Positions 56,556-64,000 of a stretch of 64,000 bases of DNA are shown in pieces. The first letter of the stretch is position 1, and each line of letters opens with the position of its first letter. The translations under genes were made by a program, and so were the position numbers. The DNA is taken from contig OX439042.1 in the NCBI GenBank assembly GCA_949317995.1, forward strand, positions 18,393,174 to 18,457,173, written 5' to 3'. The DNA comes from Acholoe squamosa (Eukaryota; Annelida; Polychaeta; Phyllodocida; Polynoidae). The notes below the pieces were generated by a model. That model had not been told where the DNA came from and ran no database searches. It saw only the letters and a program-made list of their open reading frames with translations.

Positions 56556-57521
56556 ATGAAAAGTGTGTCCGATGCCGGGAAGAGTGACAACCCCAGCAAA
56601 CCGAGTTATACATGTTATGCTTGCGGAAAACCAGGACACAGATCTTTTGAGTGTAAAAATAAAAAGCAGGGTAACAAGTGGTGCAATAACTGTAAAACCA
56701 AAACTCACTACACAAATCAGTGTAGGAAGAAGGACTCGGCTAAAGTAGCCAGCGATGATAGTTCGAAACCGGGTCATGCATTTGCGTTCAAGATTAGCGT
56801 TGATTATGCGGACGTTTGTAATACAACTAGCCTGTATAGTTTATTGGTTGATTGTGGTGCAACTACTCATATTGTTACCGAAAAATCTAAATTTGTCAAA
56901 TTTGATGAAAGTTTTGTTCCAGAGAAACACTACATAGAGTTGGCGGATGGCAGCCGTACAAACGGTGTTGTGGCAGGTAAAGGTACAGCCAGTGTACAAA
57001 TTCAGGACAGTACAGGTAGGCCACACAACATTCTTTTAGGGAATGCCCTCTATGTCCCATCCTATAAGCAGGATATATTTTCAGTGCAAGCGGCAACTGA
57101 AAAAGGCGCAAGTGTTAAATTCAGTCCCGACTCAGCCGAATTAAATGCGCCAGATGGTACTCGCTTTGAAATAGAGAAATATGGTAGATTATATTTTCTC
57201 AACAAAACTGGTAAATCTAGTGTTCGATCCCACCCAGTGGAAGAGTGGCATAAAATTCTTGGTCACTGTAATGTAAGAGATTGCATGAAACTCGAGTCAG
57301 TTGTTGATGGTATGAAAATCAGCGATAAGAACAGTTTTGATTGTGATACCTGTGTAAAAGGTAAAATGTCGCAGTTCAGAAATCATGATCCAGATAAACG
57401 GGCAGAGGCCCCACTTGATGTTGTTTATTGTGATTGCGCAGGCCCAATTGATCCTACAGCAAGAGACAAATTAAACATGAGAAAACAGCTCCCTATTCAC
57501 CTCACCAAAATGGTACAGTAG
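56556..57521 (+). pseudogene. Copia pol part 1: CCHC, protease, integrase N-terminus
   Basis: Two CCHC knuckles open the frame: CYACGKPGHRSFEC and CNNCKTKTHYTNQC. The aspartic protease follows with LLVDCGATTHIV, having Cys where Ser or Thr is usual after the catalytic Asp. The integrase zinc-binding segment WHKILGHCN...CDTCVKGKM is intact. The first DDE Asp region (LDVVYCDCAGPIDP, 57415-57455) is present, but by about 57468 the sequence jumps to text normally found roughly 95 residues later, and the frame ends at 57521. The second Asp and the Glu of the catalytic triad are gone, so this copy cannot integrate itself. Confidence 0.88.
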
Positions 57522-59113
57522 AAAGATCATGGTGCACAATATTTGATATGGCAAGATGTCTGTTATTAGAAGCCAAATTACCTAAAGAAATGTGGACTTA
57601 TGCTGTTATGTGTAGTGTATACATCAGAAACAGATGTTTCAATGACAGGGTCAATATGACACCATTCGAAGCGCTCACAGGTAAGAAACCAGACTTGAGT
57701 GGTATGCATGTATTCGGTACTGTGTGTTATGCCTATGTACAGGAAAAGAAGAAGCTGGATGATCGCGGCGAGAAGGGTATCTTTGTAGGTTATGATAAGT
57801 GTAGCCCAGCATATCTTGTGTATATTCCCGAGCGTAACATTGTGCGTAGAGTAAGATGTGTGAAGTTCTTTGATAAGTTTGAGGAGGTAACAGACAGTTG
57901 TGATGAACCGGTGTATACCACACCTCAGGTAGAACCTGAACTTTACCCAGCTCCGGATGTAGCTGATGATGCTCCTCAGAATGGGGTTGGTGGTGAACCC
58001 GATCTAAACTTGCAGGGTAATAGGGACAATGCTAGGTATCCCCGCAGAGGACGTAACCCGCCTGGCTATTTGCAGGACTATGTAACCACCACTGTGGACT
58101 ATTGTTATCGTATGTCACACATCCCTAACTCATATACCGATGCTATGAACTCGGACAATGCGCAAAAATGGCAGAACGCCATGGATGTAGAAATGGATGC
58201 GTTAATTGACAATGATACTTTTGAACTCACCACACTACCTGAGGGTAGATCTGCAGTGGGGGGTAGATGGGTGTATGCAATGAAAATGGGACAAAACGCT
58301 GATGAACAGTACAAGGCACGGTTTGTTGCCAAAGGATATTCTCAGGTCCCAAATATTGACTATCATGAGACTTTTTCTCCCACTGCCCGTATCACATCGA
58401 TTCGCATGCTTATGCAGTTGGCCGTCCAAGAGGACATGATTGTTCACCAGATGGATGTTAAGACAGCCTATCTGAATGCGCCGATAGACTGTGAACTCTA
58501 TATCGAACAACCAGAAGGCTATGAGGTGAAAGGTAAAAATGGTGAGAAATTGTATTGCAACCTTAATAAATCTCTGTATGGTTTAAAGCAAAGGGGTAGG
58601 AACTGGAACAACATGTTGGACACTTACCTTGAGGAGGAAGGTTTCCAACAGTCTGAGACTGATTCATGTGTATATACTAAGTTTAATAAAAATTCCAAGA
58701 CTGTTGTTGTAGTTTGGGTTGATGATATTATAATTGCAGCAAGCGATGAGAAGACACTCAACACAGTCAAACAGTCCCTGTCCACCAGATTCAAAATGAA
58801 GGATCTTGGTAAGTTATCATGGTTCCTAGGTATTGAGTTCAAATGTGAAGATGGATCTATTGAAATGAACCAAACCAAATATGTCGAGAAGTTGTTGAAA
58901 AGGTTCAAAATGGAAGATTGTAAACCCAGATCGACTCCTTGTGATGTAGGGTCCAATACTACAAAGGATGAGGATTCCGAAGAGCTAGCTGATGCTAAGC
59001 TGTACCGAGAAATAGTGGGAAGCCTCATCTATTGTATGTCAATAACAAGACCCGATCTGTGTTATGTTGTAACAAAACTATCTCAAAAATATGGTGAATC
59101 CCACCAAAGCTGA
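57468..59113 (+). pseudogene. Copia pol part 2: integrase tail and reverse transcriptase
   Basis: The frame enters at the deletion junction (about 57468) with YSPHQNGTVERSW, the conserved block just after the lost integrase Glu, then the integrase tail (TPFEALTGKKPDLSGMHVFG). A variable linker follows (57900-58100). The RT is complete in motif terms: ARFVAKGYSQ, VHQMDVKTAYLNAPI (motif A Asp), KSLYGLKQRGRNWN, and VVVWVDDIIIAA (V-D-D box, 58717). It continues through MKDLGKLSWFLGIEF to ITRPDLCYVVTKLSQK, where an extra A in a run of five A (59082-59086 region) shifts the frame and a stop follows at 59111. Confidence 0.9.
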
Positions 59114-59669
59114 TCTTGGTAGAGCCAAGCAGGTACTACGGTATATCAGAGGTACACTTGATTATGGACTAAGATTTCAGAAATCTGATGCTGAGTTAGA
59201 ACTCAGTGGCTTTTGTGATGCCGATTGGGGTGCATCTGATGACAAAAAGAACATAACTGGTTATGCATTCAGGTTGACCAACAATGGTCCACTCATTTCG
59301 TACAAAAGTAGAAAGCAACAGACAGTTGCACTTTCCACTTGTGAAGCTGAATATATGGCTCTGTCAGCTGCTACCCAAGAGGTAAAGTTCCTTAATCAAC
59401 TTTTTACTGACAAGACTGGTATTAAACAAACAGAGAGTGTTGTTTTGTATGGGGACAACCAAGGTGCATTGGCACTAGCTAAAAATCCTGTACATCATCA
59501 AAGGTCTAAGCATATTGATATCAGATATCATTTTGTGAGAAATGAAGTGCAGAATAATTCTCTCAAGCTAGAGTATGTACCCACAGCAGAAAACATTGCC
59601 GATTTTTTCACAAAGCCGGTTGCAAAACCCAGGCTTGTGAAGTTCCTGAGTGTACTAATGGGGACATAA
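59091..59669 (+). pseudogene. Copia RNase H, out of frame
   Basis: A frame continuous in homology with RT but offset by one base. It reads MVNPTKADLGRAKQVLRYI, then the RNase H residues in ELSGFCDADWGA (Asp), ALSTCEAEYMAL (Glu) and VVLYGDNQGAL (Asp), then the usual C-terminus SKHIDIRYHFVRNEV and ADFFTKPV. Degradation of template RNA would need this domain fused to RT. The last codons run to MGT just before the polypurine tract. Confidence 0.88.
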
Positions 59670-59790
59670 ATGTAAACCATCATGTATTGATCATAAGTAT
59701 GTATAACCTGATGTGTTATCATAAATATTGTATTGATCATATCTGATATATGTTATTCAAAGTTGTATACATAAGTAATGTATCGATCGT

Positions 59791-59805
59791 AAGTTTAAGT
59801 GGGGG
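59791..59805 (+). promoter_or_regulatory. Copia polypurine tract
   Basis: AAGTTTAAGTGGGGG directly precedes the TG of the 3' LTR at 59806, the expected place for the plus-strand primer of reverse transcription. Confidence 0.75.
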
Positions 59806-60076
59806 TGTTGGGGTATAACCTCACGTCGATCCTTGGTAAATGAGCGCGGGAACAGCGCTACTGTGCCGCCCTCTGTGGTGAGAGAAGTAAACTAAACATG
59901 TATGTTGTTTTAACTGGTCACAACTTTTGAATAAATGAGTTGTACTTCCGGTCTGAGTCAGCGCGGGCCACGAGGAGTCAGAGAAACCAAATTGAAGAAG
60001 TGTTTCTTGATTAATCCTTTAATTTGAAGAAGTAAATGCCCAAATTATCCTCCACAAAATGGCTTCCACACTAACA
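59806..60076 (+). repeat. Copia 3' LTR, complete
   Basis: 271 bp from TGTTGGGGTATAACC to CACACTAACA, so TG...CA is kept. It gives the true LTR start that the 5' copy has lost. The first 20 bases recur at 53009-53028. Confidence 0.92.
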
Positions 60077-60101
60077 GGAATGGCCCCTAATACCCAGTAT
60101 A

Positions 60102-60576
60102 CAGTGGCGGATCCAGGATTCTGTAGAGGGGGGGGGGCAAGACCTAGTGAAAGTGATGAGATACTACACGGCCCAAGCACCGCAAGCGAAGCGCAGCAGT
60201 CAAACTAGGGGGGTTTGGGGGCATGGCCGCCCCCCCTAAGAAAATTTTGAGGCTTTATACTTGAAATGGTGAATTCTGATGCATTCTATTTGAACATATT
60301 AAGTGTCAAGTCTGTACAATTTTAGATAAGAAATCTGTTTTAATGTTAAAGATCCTGAAGGAAAGGTGATATGCATGTCCTCCCCTACAGTATATAAACA
60401 AATCACCTTGACGATCTCTACAAAATTTTCATTCTGGTGCATTTTTAACACCACATAGAATGGAAAATTTGTTATAAGCTTCACTCCCAAATATTTAAAA
60501 GTTTGGGGGTTGGGGGGGGGATTTTGAAATATAAGACTTGAAATGGTGCATTCTGTGGCATTCTGGCACACCATAG
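60102..60576. mobile_element. hAT-like repeat, right side missing
   Basis: It starts CAGTGGCGGATCCAGG, a terminus seen in hAT-class MITEs, followed by a G run, GCAAGCGAAGCGCAGCAG and GGGGGTTTGGGGGCATGG. The phrase CTTGAAATGGTG.ATTCTG occurs at 60259 and 60538. No matching CCTGGATCCGCCACTG end is found before the LTR at 60577, so that LTR probably inserted into it or truncated it. A related fragment lies near 29220-29320. Confidence 0.5.
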
Positions 60577-61226
60577 TGTGGCGGGAAACGCATAGTTCCG
60601 GCGACGGCCGCGGGTGGCGCCCTGGTCGCCATGCCCGGAACCGCAGACAGCGTCCGTCATCGATCTGCCTTAGTTTTCCCCAGTTTTAGCCCTTAAATCT
60701 CAATGATCTTCGTCCACAATATCAATCCAAGTTATAGCTACCCGTTGGTGTATAATAAAGCCAATGTCAGTCCCGTATAATTATGTATTCTACAATTGAG
60801 TTTGGTTGCTGTTGACACTAGTTCCAAACCGGTGTCATCATGTGACCAAATCGGGACATTTGATTGGCCGCTGGTGTTTTTGGGGCAGATTTAACTTTAG
60901 CACCAACAGAACCAGACCGTTTGTAGAGCTTGCTCCAAATTTAAGCCGTTTTGGTAAGTGTGCCTAGTTAGATTTAGCTTAGAAATATATATATCTAGTG
61001 CTGACCTGTGACTAGTGTTTTATCTGTACCGTTTTGGGCAATATAGTGATATCTTTTTATCTACTGAACTGTAATTGAACTTGTTTGTCTTGATTCCACA
61101 TTTATTCAGCTTGGCATTTTAGATCCACTAGTTTACATCATTTCCAAAGCCTTAATTCTTCCAAATTCTAGCCATCCTAACTTTAGAAAACATGTAGATT
61201 AATTCCCCAGTCCGTTTATTGTTACA
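60577..61226 (+). mobile_element. LTR (5') of a Gypsy-like element running off the window
   Basis: About 650 bp from TGTGGCGGGAAACGC to TTTATTGTTACA, with TGT...ACA ends. It is followed one base later by a primer site matching tRNA-Leu. GTATAATAAAGCC near 60750 may be a poly(A) signal. The partner LTR is not in the window, so the limits rest on the TG/CA rule and the primer site. Confidence 0.6.
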
Positions 61227-61227
61227 C

Positions 61228-61245
61228 TGGTGTCAGAAGTGGGAT
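61228..61245 (+). promoter_or_regulatory. Primer-binding site, tRNA-Leu type
   Basis: TGGTGTCAGAAGTGGGAT is, from memory of animal tRNA-Leu(CAA), an exact complement of the 3' terminal 18 nt including CCA. Similar TGGTGTCAGAAGTGGGAT sites are common in Gypsy-class animal elements. Confidence 0.7.
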
Positions 61246-62800
61246 AAAATCCCGATCAATGATGTTCATTTTTCGTTGATCGGCGACCCCGCCCACTTTT
61301 GAAATTACCCGGCTCAGCCGCTTTCTTGTCAAAATTTATCTCGGACTTATCCGCTAAATTGTCTTCATCTCGGTTTTACTTGCTGTTGTCAAAATATTGC
61401 TAAAACATCTGTTGTCTTCTGCACAACTTGTGGGAAGTCTTTGAGCCTGTAGGAGGCTTGCTGAAATATTGCCCACTTGAAAGTGAAAGTTGTTGTTTTG
61501 ACTCGGATTTCCGTCGGCCGTTTGTTGACGTTGTATACGTCCTTTTCCACATTTGTACATGGATTTTGGATTTCAAGAACCCCCAGACTCTACTTAAAGT
61601 GTTCCGACATGTCTTAGATACAGTGGATAGGATTAGGAGACCAACAAAGTGTGGGTAAAATATATTGGGCCTATCACTACTTGTGGTGGTGGTATTTTGA
61701 CGAGTGTAAACTCGAAAATCTACTACCAGTACGCTTCAAAGGCCGTAGGAGTTGTCAGAGTATTGCTAAAGCGACGGAAATTCGACCGTCGGAAACGGCC
61801 GTCACTGTCTACATTTTTCAACCTCAAATACCAGCTCTAAATTGCCCACAGACCACTTCTTTGAGTTGTGTACTGGTTAGGATTGTGGTTTATTACGGTG
61901 GGGAAGGTCTCAGAGAGGCTACAAGAGCTGTACAACTTGTCAAAACTTTGATAAATGTGACGGAAATTCGTTCCCAAAAACGGCCGTCAGTCTTATTCCA
62001 GGAAACAGGTATATATCAACCTCAAACTTCTAAAATTTGTCGTATATTTATTGTGGGGAAGCGTGGCTGTATTGGGACATTAATTTCTGGTGGTTTAGAA
62101 GTGTCAGAAAGGCCATAGGAGCTGTTAAAATATTCCCAAAGTTACGCGCAATTTTCGCCAAAATCGGCCGCCGCTTTCACTTGATTGCTGTCACTTTTAG
62201 GCTAGAAAACAGGTCTACATCAACCCAAACTTCTAGAGTTACTCGTATTCTGGTAGGAGTTGTATTTAGTGTTACTGGGACATCAATTTTGGGCAGTTTG
62301 GACGTGTTTGAGATACCGTGGAGGGTGGTAAAATATTGCCAAAGTTACGCGAATTCTTCGCCGAAAACGGCCGTCATTGCCACCCACAAAGACCAGCTTG
62401 ATTAACATCTAAATCAACTGTATATTGGCCCGAATCTGTTGTGTGAACCATTGGTAGGATTGTGGTTGTATTTTGTGAGAAATAGAGGGTCTACAGAGGT
62501 AGTACAGCCTGTTAAAACCTAGTTAAAAGTGACGGAAATTCCGTCGGCCGTTTGTCGACGTTGTACACGTCCTTTCCACTTCCTAACACCCTCAGAATCA
62601 CCCCTAAAGTGTCCCAACGTGTCCTAGATACATTGTATATGAGATCAATGTAGTAGCCTATAAATATATAATCTATCCTCCCCTGCTTATGCTCCACAGT
62701 ATCAGTCAGAAATATTGTGTCTATCACTGCTTTTAGTGCTGTGGGTGTGACGAGAGGAACTCGAAAAATCAAATACCGGTACGCCGCAAGTTAATTGTCA
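61246..62800 (+). repeat. Repetitive leader with about 180-207-bp units
   Basis: Blocks with a GTTAAAATATTGCCAAAG-like lead and an AAACGGCCGTCA-like close recur near 61757, 61938, 62118, 62325 and 62507, with partial ones near 61388 and 61459. A longer direct relation also exists: 61513-61745 matches 62543-62790 at an offset of about 1,030 bp (GTCGGCCGTTTGTTGACG against GTCGGCCGTTTGTCGACG, then the CTATCACT and ACTCGAAAA phrases). Short frames here (61428-62405) have no motif. No gag or pol is seen. Confidence 0.7.
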
Positions 62801-62886
62801 CGGACTCGTCCGCAAACATTTCACATTTTCTCAGCATTCAGTACCACTGTTTAGCCTTTCTGTTTTAACTTGATCAATTTGGTGGT

Positions 62887-63209
62887 CTGTCAGTGAGTAG
62901 TCCCACTTGGAGCTGACAGCCACATTATATATAATATCTACCAGTGAGTACCCACCCGTGGAGCTGGTAGGCTCATATTAATAAGTCTGCACTACTGATA
63001 GTGGTAGTGAACTCTAGTGCAGTAGATTCAAAGTCAGTGAGTAAAATAAATCTGGAGCTGACATGTAAAATTTACTATCACTAATTAGTAGTAATTGGAA
63101 TTAATATTCCCAACCTAGATCTACAATTTATAGATCTATATTGTCAGTGAGTAGATATTTTGAGCTAGCATTGACATTCCTGCTAGTGAGTAGTCTATTT
63201 GGAACTGAC
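62887..63209 (+). repeat. Series of five TCAGTGAGTA...GAGCTGA hairpins
   Basis: Related stem-loops lie at 62887-62919, 62938-62970, 63033-63062, 63142-63176 and 63183-63209. Each has a CAGTGAGTA left side, an 8-12 nt variable loop and a GGAGCTGA-type right side. In the second copy the outer stem differs (CTACCAG/CTGGTAG) on both sides at once, so pairing is kept. Confidence 0.7.
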
Positions 63210-63479
63210 ATCTGTTAATAAGTATAGATAGAACAATTATTGACTAATCTAATAATTTTATTACAGGAATTGGCTGGTATCCATAGGCAAATATTGAAGT
63301 TGGTCTGGATCATTGATCCTCTTAGTTCCATAGGGTCACAGGTCAGAATGTAGTTAGGCTAGGCATAACACTCAGTTGCTATTGTCTTGCTTGTCTACCA
63401 TGTAATTACCCTGTATTGAAACTGTACTTGCCAGGCTTGGCTTAAAAATTTCTGCAAAATGACTTAAAATATATGTGTG

Positions 63480-63800
63480 AAGAAATACTCACTAGCAATA
63501 TATATTGCTGGTGATACCATTTTACGCGCAAGCGCAAATCGTCCAATATTGTACAAATTATTGTCACTTGCAATTGCCAGTGATAACACTTAAATTGTGT
63601 GCACTTTACAGTCACTAACAAGAAATTGTTGGTGAGTCTACTCTGCGCGTAAGCAACACACTTGTGTGTACTTTATAGTCACTGACAAGAAATTGTTGGT
63701 GAGTCTACTCTGCGCGTAAGCGACACAATTGTTGTACTTTATAGCCACTAACAAGAAATTGTTAGTGATTCTGCTCTCGTGCAAGCGACACATTTGCAGT
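63480..63800 (+). repeat. Hairpin tandem repeat, about 67-bp unit
   Basis: Three good units begin near 63612, 63679 and 63745 with TCACTAACAAGAAATTGTTG, then GTGAGTCTACTCTGCGCGTAAG and CTTTATAG. Two diverged units precede them (CACTAGCAATATATATTGC at 63489 and TCACTTGCAATTGCCAGTGA at 63567). Each unit folds on the TCACTAACAA/TTGTTGGTGA pair. Confidence 0.8.
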
Positions 63801-64000
63801 GTTCACATAATTATTTCCGGTTGATACAAACCGCAATACGACAAAGGTCGAATAGCTTGCCCCAACTATTGTCCTGGCCCTTCCCACATTGTTGCCATGT
63901 GATTATGTTGCAGTATATCATAGTAATAAGGACAAGAGGAAATCAGCAAAGAGTCTACAGTATTTAGTAGGCCCCACCTAGAAGTACAAAGGAGAGAGGA
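63801..64000. other. Element interior continuing past the window
   Basis: No frame with a motif is visible. The sequence is probably still part of the LTR element that starts at 60577. Confidence 0.3.

Larger units (their letters stand above)
55405..60076 (+). mobile_element. Copia-type LTR retrotransposon, young but defective
   Basis: Two direct LTRs bound gag, CCHC, protease, integrase, RT and RNase H in Copia order (integrase before RT). The two LTRs differ at two positions in the 260 aligned bases, which suggests recent insertion, yet the interior has a 248-bp palindrome inserted in gag, a deletion through the integrase core and a one-base shift before RNase H. The first 11 bases of the 5' LTR are replaced by unrelated sequence, and no target duplication is visible. 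It lies about 5 kb upstream of the CH gene, in the opposite orientation. Confidence 0.92.

Overview
The window looks like nuclear DNA of an animal. It has low coding density, spliced exons with GT/AG borders, many short inverted-repeat transposons, and decayed DIRS, LINE, Copia and LTR retroelements. Many TAGGCCTA-type words and the mix of elements suggest a marine invertebrate deuterostome (echinoderm, hemichordate or cephalochordate), but this is a weak inference. Nothing points to a prokaryote, and most long open frames are chance frames inside repeats.

The only host gene I can support is an LMO7/LIMCH1-type calponin-homology (CH) gene on the minus strand. Three exons fit together by frame and by family motif: exon 1 at 50201-50332, exon 2 at 24980-25053 and exon 3 at 23850-23919. 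They give 92 codons without a stop. Intron 1 is about 25.1 kb and intron 2 about 1.06 kb. The next exon was not found in the 23.8 kb to the left, so intron 3 is probably at least that long. Almost everything between 1 and 50200 is therefore probably intronic, and from 50333 to the right edge is upstream sequence.

Layout. 1-15.7 kb: short inverted-repeat elements, a CTTGACAGTTGAC palindrome cluster at 6.4 kb and two adjacent minisatellites with 83- and 106-bp units (12.3-14.1 kb). 15.8-19.9 kb: a DIRS-type tyrosine-recombinase retrotransposon on the minus strand, with gag-like and RT frames open but RNase H and recombinase broken by one-base shifts. 20.1-20.9 kb: a GTTTAG-rich DNA element flanked by TA; a second copy sits inside the LINE at 42.6 kb. 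23.8-25.1 kb: exons 3 and 2. 25.4-26.4 kb: a palindrome-ended DNA element holding a tandem repeat and two tRNA-like sequences. 28-40 kb: hAT-like, G/C-run and TTAA-flanked elements. 41.0-44.5 kb: a dead LINE. 50.2 kb: exon 1. 50.4-55.4 kb: more G/C-run repeats, a probable solo LTR and one unassigned candidate exon. 55.4-60.1 kb: a Copia element with nearly identical LTRs but a broken interior. 60.6 kb to the end: an LTR with a tRNA-Leu-type primer site, followed by more than 2.7 kb of non-coding, highly repetitive leader running off the window.

The most unusual items are the repeat-filled LTR leader with its series of small related hairpins (60.6-63.8 kb), the Copia element carrying a 248-bp palindrome in gag and a half-tRNA-iMet primer site beside its gag start, and the CH gene whose domain is split by a 25-kb transposon-filled intron.
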